Assembly (NCBI RefSeq): GCF_037038585.1
Contig: NC_092523.1
Location: 6,143,001-6,207,000 of the forward strand
Direction of reading: 5' to 3'
DNA: 64,000 nucleotides
Source of the DNA: Patagioenas fasciata
Lineage: Eukaryota; Chordata; Aves; Columbiformes; Columbidae
The number at the start of each line of letters is the position of its first letter. Position 1 is the first letter of the stretch. This document shows positions 24,301 to 35,741 of the stretch, piece after piece. The translations under genes and the position numbers were made by a program. A model generated the notes under the pieces. It was given only the letters and a program-made list of their open reading frames with translations, ran no database searches and was not told the DNA's origin.

Positions 24301-24599
24301 CAATGCAATAGTTGTACAGGATCTCATCCTAAAGTATTCCACTGAAGAAACTGTTCCATACTTAGGTCTCAGGAAAGTACTTTGTTACAGTAATATACTC
24401 CCAGGAGAGTAAACAAAATACAGCAAATCTGTGGGAGTTGCATTCATCTTCAAAAACAAGAGCTACAGAAAGAAAGATAAAACCCCTGAAAAGTAATTCA
24501 GGCTGTATAAAAGAATGGAAACCTTACAGGTGAGACTAGGCAGAATCGGTACATATCAGGTCTGAAGACAGGGTTGAGAAAGGACAAGAGAAAACTAAC
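21377..24599. other. Unique non-coding DNA
   Basis: No gene or RNA gene is seen. A G/T-rich low-complexity tract lies at 22017-22117, and a C run with cca units at about 23333-23345. The remainder is AT-rich unique sequence. Confidence 0.5.
22017..22117. repeat. G/T-rich low-complexity tract
   Basis: The plus strand has several G runs (ggggg, gggg, ggg) separated by T-rich spacers, ending in tttttttgtgggtgtttggtttg. The spacers are too long for a canonical G-quadruplex. The reading frames across it are compositional artefacts. Confidence 0.75.
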
Positions 24600-26003
24600 C
24601 TGGCCTAGAAACAAGGTAAAAAAGGTTATTATACATAAGAAAGCATCTGTCGAAAGCTGAAGTTGTATCCAAAGGCAGAAACCAAGAACAGTCAAATTCT
24701 GGCAGATTAAATGTGAAAATACAAAGTGGAAGCCTCCCAAAAAAAGAGTGGGAGAAACAGCAAGTCAAAGGAGACAAAAGAAGCAAACAAAAATAGAGCA
24801 TTTCCTCAAATACATCAGAAACAGCAGTACTGTCAGAAAGCCCACAACATCAAATGATGATAGGACTACGAACATGAAATCCAAGAGAGGACAAGAATAC
24901 TGCAGGGAAACTAAAGTAATTGTTTTTATTAGTATTCACTGCAGAACAAAGTGGAAAGATATTGATATTCTCAGCCTTCTCTTTCTGAAATTGAAGACAC
25001 TTCACAAGACATAATAATAGATTGGCAAAGGGAATGGTAACAAATCTCAAGAACAGCTAGTCATAACCACCATGAAACATGACAAAAAATTATAGCTATT
25101 CACCAAGAAAACAAAGAATGAACAAGGTGTTTTGCTACAGACATTACCAGCATGTAATGTCTTGCTTTTTACGTGAGGACTAGAAAATAGCAAAAGTGAC
25201 GTCAGTAAAAAATAAGTCTGAAAAAGTTTCTAAGAAACGCTGAAGGAACAGGCCAAATTAATGGAAACTGTAGTAAGGAATAGGTCAAGTGGACATTTGG
25301 ATAAATGTGATCTGCTTTGGAACAGTCACTGTGGCATTTTCAAATTGAAGTTCTGCCTTTCAAACCTTTCAGATTTTCTTAAAGGGGGTCAACAAATTTG
25401 CATATAACAAAAGATCTGGTGGATACAGTCTTTTTGGATTTCAAAGAGCCTTTTAAGAAAGTCTCACATCAAGTACTTTTAAGGAAATAAAGCAACTAGG
25501 ACTAAAACCAAAGGTCCCAGTGTGGATAAATAATGGAATAAAAGACAAGCACAGCAGGTAGGAGTAAGTGGTCAGTTCCTACAATAGGTAGGTGTCAAGT
25601 GGAGTTCTGCAGGGTCTGTTTTGGAAAAGTGCTATTTGGTTTATTTGTAAAGAATATGGAAAAACAGTTAAGTAGTCACAAGTTAAAGTTTGCTAATTAG
25701 AGTTTAACATAGTAAGGATGGGAGCGGCTATACAAAATTCCAGAAGAGCTTTATAAGACAAAGTAACTCAACAACAGAATGGCAGATGAAACCCAACACA
25801 GATAGTGAAAGTGATGTTCATTGAGGAAAAATAGATGGCTTTAAAAAAATATCCCAGCTTTCCTTGCAAGCAAATACTCATTGTTGGAAGAATTCTATGA
25901 GTTACTCTAGACTATTCTTGCCTTTCTGTAGGTATCCCTTTAGTGCCCCTGTCAGGGGTTGCTGGATTAGATGGGCCTTCTGTTGACCAGTGTAGCATTC
26001 TCA
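24600..26003 (+). mobile_element. Ancient, decayed CR1 ORF2 and 3' end
   Basis: Conceptual translation in shifting plus-strand frames gives broken matches to CR1 ORF2. HFLKYIRNSS near 24800 corresponds to FFKYIADKT of the intact copy. VFLDFKEPFKKVSHQ near 25430 corresponds to motif A. A degenerate tgtcaagtggagttctgcag near 25590 corresponds to motif B. The 3' end reads ggattagatgggccttctgttgaccagtgtagcattctcac, like the terminus of old sauropsid CR1 groups, not the young avian ones. Frameshifts and stops are many. The upstream limit is uncertain. It is far older than the other CR1 copies here. Confidence 0.72.
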
Positions 26004-26770
26004 CATAAAGTCCAAACTCCCAGATTAACCCCACTGCTTCATATTCTGTCACCAATGACTGACATCAGCAGATTACCAGTAGCTCATTGTTTGGTATTTT
26101 CTGCTAAAACTAGAAATGAAGAATGAGACAAGATGTTTGAAAAAGAATATTGCAGTTTAAAAATAAATAGTAAGCATGGGTTTGAACTGTAGTCACAGTA
26201 GACCCTATACAATATATGCTGCTGTTCAGAGCACAAAAATTAGCAGACAACAGCATTTGTAGGCAAGTACAACATGGTCAAAGCAGTACTCCTTGGTATA
26301 ATATCAAGTTTTGTGTTTGCTATCCCCAGCAATCCTGTCCAATTATGTCTTGTAAGACCTAAGGGCTTGGAATTTACAAAGGAATAAAATATCAGCAGCT
26401 TGTAGCAGTGACTCTGGAGTCTAAAATACACTCAGAATTGTACTAAAACTCACTTTACTAATTCTAGACTGATATTGTGTCCCTTTGTTTTAAGCAGTAG
26501 TAATGGCTTTGCTTGTCATTAACATAAATATACAAGCCAGCCTATTCACATTCACAGATGACTTCTCATTGTTACATGGAAGGGAAAGAAGTAGCACTGT
26601 GTAATTTTTCTGCTTAGGCCTTCAAAAATCCAGGCTCCTCATTGTATCTGTAGAACAATGACACCTCCAATTTTGAACAGGTTGTAAATTCATTACAAAA
26701 GTGTCAGCCATTGGCTTGTCAGTGGAGGAAAGATTGTGTCCTAGGATCCACACTACCAAAGCAGTAAGCA

Positions 26771-26816
26771 CAAAATAAATAAATAGATACATAAATAAAC
26801 AAATAGATAAATAAAA
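26771..26816. repeat. Imperfect (AAAT)n / (AAAC)n / (AGAT)n microsatellite
   Basis: The tract mixes aaat, aata, agat and aaac units over about 46 bases. Confidence 0.85.
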
Positions 26817-28431
26817 ACCAGGCAATTTCTTGTGCCTTCATGATCCCTCACACAAAGTTCAGACACAATTTGGCTCCCCATTGAGGATCAGCTTAGCCCA
26901 TGTGACATTATGGTAAGAGTACATGCCAGAAAAATACGGGGTCCATGTCTAACTGCATCTACCTCCTTGCTACCTGTCTCCACTGTCTGTGGGATTTCGT
27001 ATAGTTTTAACTTACCACACAATTGCTCCAGGCTCTGCAGATTTCATACATCATACAGGTACCTCTGGTGCACACCAAGCTCATCCTCAAAGGACACAGT
27101 TGTTCTGCACTGTTGCTACAGGATGAAAACAGTGAAAACTATTTCCATTTATACTAATATACCGTAAAACTTCTCCTTCCTTTTAAAATACTTTTATCTT
27201 CCTATTTTTCTCCTCTTTTAAAGCCCTTCAGTGTACATGTTACCAAAGCAATACAATACCAGGAAGCCTTTGAACAAGTGACAAGACCCATTTACCCTTA
27301 AACGTTCTTTGCTGATGGCACTGCCATTTTTATTCATAGAGTGCTGGCTGTACTGATGTTACATTAAGTTCTAGTCATAAAAGCATTGTTCAGTAGGTGG
27401 AAAGAACATCCCTACAAGAAGATGCATGAAATCAACAAAGTCAGTCTGACCCATTACAGAAAGGAGACTCTTAAACAGAATAAACACAAGGCATGCATAA
27501 CAAATTGCTCTTCAAGGTGAAAATCAAACACACAAACAGAAACAAATACAGACCTTATACTTGGCTACAAAATTCCTTCAGTGCCTAAGATAAACCAACT
27601 ATGCCGCATAACTAGACTGTCACCTGAGCAAATAATATGTATGGGTGAAGGATGGAAAAGTTCAGGTTCCTTCCTTATACAAAAGTGCATCTGCAGTCTG
27701 CAAGAACAAGAGGTAACCTCATGAATGGTCTAGGCTTAGCACAAGATAGCCAAGATATCCTGGGAGAGAGATTCTACAGACAGTCCAGATCATTAATAAC
27801 TATTCCCTGGCAGCAGACATGTTGTAAGGAATTAATTACAATTCTATCCCTTGTATAGCTACTCACTGATAGCCCGGATCATACAAACCTTAGTTTAGTA
27901 TTGCCTTAGATAAGTAGGCCTGCACTTCTCCACCTTTAGTCAGGCTCAGTAGAATCCAACTCTGTAAATCATCTTGTGAACAACTCATGGAGTAAAGGGG
28001 TCACAAATCATTCTGCCTGTGGTTCTTTAGTGACCATCTTTGTGTCTGTGTCCGGACTTCAAGAATAATGGAAACAGCAGAGCCACAGCTGGCTTCATTG
28101 GAAGGAAACACTTTACATTAGTAGAAATTACCATGTGTAAATCCTCTCAGTACTGTTGCCCAGACAATGGATAGAGCAGGAAAGTAAAGATGTTTCAGTA
28201 AGTGCAAGAGAAGGGGTGGTAACAACCTCTTTACCAGCTTAGAAAGAGGACATCAACAGGATGATGTAAAAATCATGGAGTATGGGGTTCCCCAGGACAT
28301 GAGACTCATAAACCATCTCACAGTAGCTCAGTGGAACAGTTTCAGAACCACCATAGCTTTTGCTCAGATTTAACCATTGGACCCTTACCCAAATCTCAGA
28401 GGAAAATTAAAATCAGGGAGAACAATAAAGG

Positions 28432-28447
28432 AAAAAAAAAAAAAAAA
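28432..28447. repeat. Homopolymer A tract (16 bases)
   Basis: An uninterrupted A run follows acaataaagg, which includes an AATAAA hexamer. That arrangement could mark the end of a processed retrocopy, but the upstream sequence encodes nothing I recognise. Confidence 0.7.
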
Positions 28448-29082
28448 CAATACTGAACTCCTACGTTACAAAACACTTTTCTAGCATTGAGGTTACCAGA
28501 AAGTCTACCTGGAGTAATTCTGCTGCTCCTAAATGCTTTATTCATGCTACCACATGGATGTACAGGACAAACAAAAGTGTTTTAAGACTGTCAGGTGTTA
28601 ATTTATGGCATTTATTTTGTGATTGCATAAACATCCATTTCCACTTTCAGATCAAAAGGAGGAAATGCTAAAAACAAAAATCCTCTAAACAATCCATTGC
28701 ATTTGGCTCAGGAACATAACAGCCTCAAAATAACAAAGGAATGAAGGAGTTGCTTTAATGTGGAAGTTGCACATTGAATAATTAATGTACTTTGAAAGCA
28801 CAGCCCCTTGTCATACACTTTTATTTGTTTTCTAGGTATATTTTCTGGCCTGTAGCATGGCTGAAAACACTTTCATACAAAGGAAAAATGGGTAAAGAAG
28901 GGAGGTAATCAGGATTCTAAATTTGTCCCTGACGCCTTCTTCAGTACAACCATGAATAACTTACACCTGTAGTGGGAAGTCAAAAAACTCTTACAAACGG
29001 CCAAACACTTCTGTCATTGAAATCAGTAGGGAAAATCCAAACATAGATGAAAGCTTATTATTTATTTTGCTCAAGTAAAGGA

Positions 29083-29140
29083 CTTGTGCTTCAGTTTTTC
29101 CATCTCAAAAATAGGAACTAATATTACCTTGGCTAATTCT
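29083..29140 (+). mobile_element. Possible ancient MIR-like SINE core relic
   Basis: The plus strand has cttcagtttttccatctcaaaaatagg followed by aactaatattacctt, resembling the conserved segment of MIR or L2-type repeats (cctcagtttcctcatctgtaaaatgg, then aataatacct). Only about 55 bases are alignable by eye, and such an AT-rich match could arise by chance. Confidence 0.4.
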
Positions 29141-29557
29141 TTGCCTTTGTGCTTTTGGGGCTCAGTTAATGGATTAGGAGCAGTAAAAAGACGAAAAATA
29201 ACTCTTAGTGTTTGCTATTCATTACAGTAATAATACTCTAACTCTGATCTGGTCTGTGATTAAAACAAGAATGGTAAGGAACTCAGAACAGGCCACATTA
29301 TCCTGCAATATTTATGTTTGTATTTAGTCTTTACTGATGTACAAAAAAAACATCCGGTGTTTTATTCAAATATGCTATTTAAATATTTCCAATGTCAAGA
29401 ATTGGTTCTATTGTCTCAACCTACTTGTCTGCTTGGGAGGAGTTCCAGGTATTTGGACTTATTTTCCTTCTTATATAGTAATCATGCACTTATGTTTTTA
29501 AGTAATCAATAGTAACGTACAGCCATTGTTTGAGAGATTCTAAACAACCCAACTGTT

Positions 29558-29583
29558 GGGTTGGGGGGCGAGGGGAGGGTGGG
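29558..29583 (+). other. Canonical G-quadruplex motif
   Basis: Five G runs of at least three (ggg, gggggg, gggg, ggg, ggg) are separated by loops of one to three bases, followed by a T/G-rich segment. This satisfies the usual G3+N1-7 rule on the plus strand. No gene or promoter is evident nearby. Confidence 0.75.
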
Positions 29584-32500
29584 TTTGTTTTTGTTTGGGT
29601 TTGGTTTGTTTATTTATTCTTTGGAGGTTTTTTGGCCACTTTTTAAGAATCTACTGCTTTCAGTCACTGGCACCATCAGCCAGTCACAGACTGTGTTGAG
29701 GTTCAGTAACACATATCTCAGTCTTTCATTAATTTTTCATACTAATTCTACACCTGCCCTAACTCCTTCAGTTGTGTAACCTTCAAACAGAGAAAGCTGC
29801 AGCAATGCTGTTTTCTACCTGATTTCACTTCTATGGAATACTGACAGCTGTTAATGATGATTAAAATATTAAAAGATTCATCTGTAAACAGCTGCACTAC
29901 CTCAAAGTACAGTATGAAAAAAAGTTCTTTAATTTCCCCTTCAATATCAACAAGTAAAAATCTGTCTGGTCTTCAGAGAACAGAAAAATTGAACCCTAAA
30001 CAAACAAACAAATATGCCACACATCACAAAAACCAATGGTCTTAAAGAAAGTACTGGTACGTTATCACAGACCTCAAAACAAAGGTTAGTGATTTTGGAT
30101 CTCTATGCATTGTTTTCTCTATTGCCAAGATTATTGTTTAAAATAATTTAACAGTCTTGATTTCCAAAGGATGGAAATACATAGTGTACCAGATTTTTGA
30201 GGCATGAAAATCATAACTTTTATTTGTCTTTTGATTAATGCCTGCACTATAAAACTTACCGGGTTAAATACACTTAAGAAAACCTGCTTACATATGCAGT
30301 ATCACATATAAAATGCTCCTTGGAAAAAACACAGGGTTTATAAAAACAGGGTTTAGGAAGAAGCAAAGAACCATGGAGGATAGAGCAAGTGTGTTCTTAC
30401 TGAAAAACATAGCAAACAGATTTGAGACATCCATCTGACATTGTATAATAGAATACCAGCAAGATTCTACATGTGATAATTCATTTGTGGCAATTATTTA
30501 CTCAATAGTTTTGACCCTATTCTCTCCCTTCCTGACAGATTAACAAATGTAGTAAAGAATGATGTGCTAGAACAAAATCTTCATGGGAGATCAAAGAACC
30601 AGTACACACAGGTATTTGCAATGAGTCATAACCTGCATATTAAGATCCTGTCTCTGAGAAAAACCCATCAATTAAAGATAAGTTTCTCTTATTGACACAG
30701 GAGTCTGTTTTATCCTGTGCAAAAATTCTGTTTTCTGATAGGATGAGGAAATCCAGAACAAAGATCATCTTTTCCTCTGTGTACTACTTACTTGCAATGA
30801 GTAAAGAAATATTTTCCGCATTCAAAAAGGACAGCTTGTCCTAATATTTCTGTACCCGAATGTCACTAGGAGCAGGGAAGCAAATCATCATCATGAAAAC
30901 CAATCCGTTTAAAACCAGATGAGCTCAAAATGTATCTTTAATTTATAACTGAAAGATACAGCAAAGTCACATCTTGAAACCACATAATTAATATTTTCTA
31001 CCAGCAGCTTTTCTAAAATAATCAGGTTTCTGGGGAAAACAAAACTGCAAATGGCCATAATGCTTGTTAAACAATTGATAAAACTAATATAAATCAACTA
31101 AAATCCTAGTTCATACCATAGAGAAAAGTAGAGGAAATAGTATTTTCTCATTTGAAATGTCAGAGTGGAGCCATTTTGCACAGATGTATGTGGCACTTGT
31201 TCATTCTAGTTTCTATGAAGTGAGTATCTTACCTAAGCGTCTTTCATTCCATCATGCAATTGAATTACACCAGGTGACATTTTCAGTGTATTGACATCCA
31301 TATCAGGCAACATTTTACACTGGAATTTATCTGACCAAACATAGCATATGGTCACTTGTTTACTCCTTCTTCCAAGGGAAGAATCCAATGGTGTCAAAAG
31401 AACCCACTGGTGGCAAACTCAGGAGACACAACAGGAAGCAGCTCCTCATGCTAAATAGAGGAAATCTCAGGACCTACTTACTATCAACAGTTACGGGCGT
31501 TATCATTGCTGCGTTGGTTCAAGAGAAAAACAATGATGTTTACAGAAAATAAATACACTGAGCATTACACAGAAACCACATCCAACTCAAGCTACAAATG
31601 CATATGAAGATACTGGAGAATATTTTATATACTCACTTTATTCTTACACTTTTCCATCATTATCTGCTGTTGGGCACTATCAGGCCCAAAAGGTTTTGTT
31701 CTTGTTGAGACACACATGCACAATATTATTACAACCAAATTAAGTTTTCTTTTTAACCTTTATTAATTCTTCCATGTCTGTTTTACACAGGCATTTCTTT
31801 TGGGCTTATTAAGTATCAGACTGACTGAATGTGAAAAGTTTTACCCTATGCTGGGACCAGTCATTTCCAGTTGCATAGACTGAACAGGCTCCTCCAGCAC
31901 CTGTATTTCTGGATCATTTTAGAACATATTTAAAAGGTATTTCTGACACGAGATTACCAAATAAATAAGAGCAGATCAGAGAAAAAAATCTTTCGACCAA
32001 CCTTTGCAAAATGAAAGCAATTGATTTGATTCACTTTCTTCAAATACCATTTGTTTTATGTCTTTTCTTGCTCCAGTGCCACAACTGAAATCAATATTGC
32101 TTCAGGTTTCTGGATTGTTTTATAGACTTAAAAAGCCCCCCCATGTATCTTAGAAAAGTTTTACTTTGCAGTATGCTGCATCACAACCATGCTTTATAGG
32201 TAGTTCTTTGAAAAGAATGAGGAGGCAACTATAGAAATTAGGCTCTCATTACTGTCACACTAATTGCAAGCTGCCTACATGGTTTCTTAAATTATTGAAA
32301 AAAAAAAATCAACATAAATTTAAATGGCAATTCTTCTACTTAAGCATGAGATCGGTTTTTTTGCTAATTTTAGATCACTCCTAATCAGGTACTATAATTT
32401 TACCACAGCAGAAAACAGGATCTGACCAGCAGTAACTCCACTCAACAGTTTGGGGTGGGGTTTCTGAGCTCCAAAACTTAGGGCAGATACTATTAAATTC

Positions 32501-33442
32501 AGTTCACCAAGACTCTGCCATCAAGTGACAACTCTCATTCCTACCTGTTACTCTCCAGAGAGCTACAAGCCTAGAAATGGCAGAAGCTCTAGAGAAAAGG
32601 GATGGTGAGCATACAAGGGGACAGCAGAGGGATAACAAAGGAGGGCAGCAAACCAAAAAACCATTGCAAATCTACAACTGGCTATTATGAGATGGGCACC
32701 TAGGAGCGCATCTACACTACACACTGAAGTGCAGAGCTATACATGGCTTCAGCAAACTTTGCAAACCCAACTGGACTTGCAGCACTGGTTTCAAATGAAG
32801 CACTGCATTAACACAGCTATGCTGAGCAGCAATGCACTCATACATGTAACTAGTCAATCATTGGTCTCCCTTTTCCTTGGGCTATTCCTATTCAAAAACT
32901 TGACCGTCTTATGCTATCTTCCAGCTTGGTTTTGTACCATTCTCATGCGGGCATATTCCACTTGTGTATATATAAATCCTAAGCAATTACATTTGGTCAC
33001 CTTCTTCCATTTTTAGGAGGTACGGACTTAAATATAGAAAACAGAGATGTTCTTGAGACAGGTATCAATAAGCAAGCACCTAATTGTGTCTGCTACTTGT
33101 ATAAATTAATCTAAATTTTTGAGATGGAGAGATAAAAGTGACTACTGCTGAATCTGTACCCTAAATTCCTTGGGTGATGTTAGAAATAGAAAACAGTATT
33201 CTGGGGAGACATTAGCCTGGACAGAAAAATTAGGCTTGAGTGGATCTTTGAGAGTCTCCTCATTATCACCCTGTCAATAGAGTCAATGCATAAAATTCAG
33301 AATTATAGGGATTCATAGACTTTCAGAGTGGCCTTTACATAGCGAATAACAATAAGATTTCATTCTGGTAGCTTGTTTTTTATGGAACTGAGCTGTTTGA
33401 GTTTAGTCTTACAGTGACTTCAAGAGCTGTAACAGAAAGCAT

Positions 33443-33460
33443 TTATATATATATATATAT
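33443..33460. repeat. (TA)n repeat abutting a CR1 3' end
   Basis: Nine TA units lie directly against the first cacagtat octamer of the CR1 copy at 33461. It may be the pre-existing target or may have expanded after insertion. Confidence 0.85.
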
Positions 33461-34247
33461 CACAGTATCACAGTATGTTTGGGATTGGAAGGGACCTCAA
33501 AAGATCATCTAGTCCAATCCCCCTGCTGGAGCAGGAACGCCTAGGTGAGGTCGCACAGGAAGGTGTCCAGGCGGGCTTTGAATGTCTCCAGAGTACGAGA
33601 CTCCACAACCTCCCTGGGTAGCCTGTTCCAGTGCTCTGTTACCCTCACTGAGATGTCCTTTCTCAAATTTAAGTGGAACCTCTTGTGTTCCAGCTTGATC
33701 CCATTGCCCCTTGTCCTATCATTGTTTGCCACTGAGAAGAGCCTGGCTCCATCCTCGTGGCACTCACCCTTTATATATTTATAAACATTAATAAGGTCAC
33801 CCCTCAGTCTCCTCTTCTCCAAACTAAAGAGCCCCAGCTCCCTCAGCCTTTCTTCATAAGGGAGATGCTCCACTCCCTTAATCATCTTTGTTGCCCTATG
33901 CTGGACCCTCTCCAGCAGTTCCCTGTCCTTCTTGAACTGAGGGGCCCAGAACTGGACACAATATTCCAGATGGGGTCTCACCAGGGCGGAGTAGAGGGGA
34001 AGGAGGACCTCTCTCGATCTACTGACCACCCCCCTTGTAATACACCCAAGGATGCCATTGGCCTTCCTGGCCACAAGGGCCCAGTGCTGGCTCATGGTCA
34101 CCCTGCTGTCCACCAGGACCCCCAGGGCCCTTTCCCCTACACTGCTCTCTAATAGGTCATTCCCCAACCTATACTGGAACTTGGGATTGTTCCTCCCCAG
34201 ATGCAGGACTCTACACTTTCCCTTGTTAAATTCCATCAGGTTATCCC
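33461..34247 (-). mobile_element. Young 5'-truncated CR1, same subfamily as the large copy
   Basis: This copy aligns without large gaps to the last 790 bases or so of the element at 17341-21376, in the same orientation. I count roughly 20-25 differences by eye, about 97% identity. It ends in two ATACTGTG octamers. The upstream breakpoint is sharp: similarity stops after the run of C near 34247. 5' truncation by incomplete reverse transcription explains the structure. Confidence 0.95.
33541..34236 (-). pseudogene. CR1 ORF2 C-terminal fragment (231 residues), frame still open
   Basis: It corresponds to about the last 230 residues of the intact ORF2, from [14 protein letters not shown] to the terminal LDTFLCDLT and the same TAG. 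There is no stop or frameshift. A small in-frame change turns [10 protein letters not shown] of the large copy into LRKDISVRV here. Endonuclease and reverse transcriptase catalytic motifs lie upstream of the truncation and are absent, so it cannot act alone. The open frame mainly shows that the copy is young. Confidence 0.9.
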
Positions 34248-35678
34248 CCCATGATGTGTCCTTGCCATCTTCTAGATCTACATAGGAAATAATCAGCTGC
34301 TTCTTGTTAAAACTGATGAATTTTGTTCAGACATGGCTATTGAATGCACATGACATAATTCTGTCAGTGAATTAAACACATACAATGCCTGATTGGTTTT
34401 GTTGTTTTCTGGCACTTAACTCAGAGAATGAACTTGACTCAGTGTTGTTAGATGATAATTAAATTGTTCACGTGCATTTGCAACACTAAGGATCTGCGGG
34501 AGTTGTTTGAACATAGCCAGGTTCCTGCCAACATGGAAATACAGCTGTGCGTACAGACATCTCTACTGGAAGTTTCTGCAATAGAAAAGGAAACACAACT
34601 AGAGGCAGGAGGAAGCTAAACTACTCCAAATAGTCTGTAGGTTCTCCAATATTATGTCTTCTCTATTCTGCCTCTTAAAATGCAGTTCTCCCTATCACTA
34701 CAAAATTGGTGATCACCTCTAGTTAAGTCTTAGCTCTGAGGTTTTCAGCAGGACTTTGTACTGTTTGGCTGGGTGGAGGTGGAGAGAGGCTCAGCACTTA
34801 GACTCTGTAAACTTGGACTAAAAGGAAAAAGAAATGCATAAGAAAGCCTGAGTTGTTTCTGGAGTCTTGGTAGATCTTCCGACAAACTGACTGCACCGTT
34901 TTCTTCTGTGCTTAGTGTAGGTAATTCACTCCATCTATATGATTTTCTTACTTTTGGGTTCTTGCACAGAGAGCAATTCTGGTCTGTTTTAGCAATTACT
35001 ACCCAACCTCATTCTAAGGCACATTATAATCTATTTCCTCCATCTTTCACATACTGCCAGCATTCTAATGGCCACCAACTTTATTCCCCAACACACAACT
35101 TAGAAAAACTGCAGACAAGCCTAACTTTTCTGAAATATATTTTTCAAGAAACCTGTTCGCTTTTTGGAGGTATTTCTATGGAATACTAACATTAATCTGT
35201 ATTTAATTTTCTCAGAACAACACATAAATGCAGAAAGACTATCTCAGGTATAGAAACAGCATAGCAGTGTCATTGCCATAGAGCAATCAGTGTAGCAAGA
35301 ACTATTTATGCCCCAAACTGCAAGGATATGGCTGTTTTCTTTCACCTACAGAGCAGGCTTGTTTGCTAACTCTGTGCTTTGCTCCAACAAATGTAGCATT
35401 TTCAGAGCTCATTATTTTCTTGCTTCTGTCTCAATACATGCTCTGCCCTTTGCACGAGCTCCCTTTTACTATGAGAAGTATTAACTTCTCCATTGCCAAT
35501 GGAGATGCTGTTTATTGCTCCACTACAGTTTTTGTGCGTCTCTGCATTACATCATTTCAGACGGCATTTCAATTTACTTATCTTGTGCGCTGAGACTTTT
35601 GCAACACTTCCCTTTGGAAAATATGAGATGCTTTACAAGTCATTAAAATGCACCTACAGCAATTTTGGAGTTGGTAAA

Positions 35679-35741
35679 CCTCACAAAAGTGATTTGTCCA
35701 AGATGAGTCAGTAAGTGCAGCAACAGACAAACCCTGGAGAT
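35679..35741 (-). mobile_element. Possible ancient MIR/L2-like relic
   Basis: The plus strand reads gatttgtccaagatgagtcagtaagtg, similar to the reverse complement of the MIR segment tgacttgcccaaggtcacacagctagtaagtgg. The match is short and diverged, so the assignment is tentative. Confidence 0.35.

Larger units (their letters stand above)
26004..33460. other. Unique AT-rich DNA with a few simple repeats
   Basis: No gene is recognised across about 7.4 kb. Contents include an A/T tetranucleotide-like tract (26771-26816), an A run (28432-28447), a possible MIR relic (29083-29140), a G-quadruplex motif (29558-29583) and a TA repeat next to the second CR1 (33443-33460). Open frames are short and unremarkable. 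Confidence 0.55.

Noticed and set aside
28370..28447. AATAAA followed by an A run, as in a processed retrocopy
   Set aside because: The upstream sequence has no coding similarity and no target duplication is visible.
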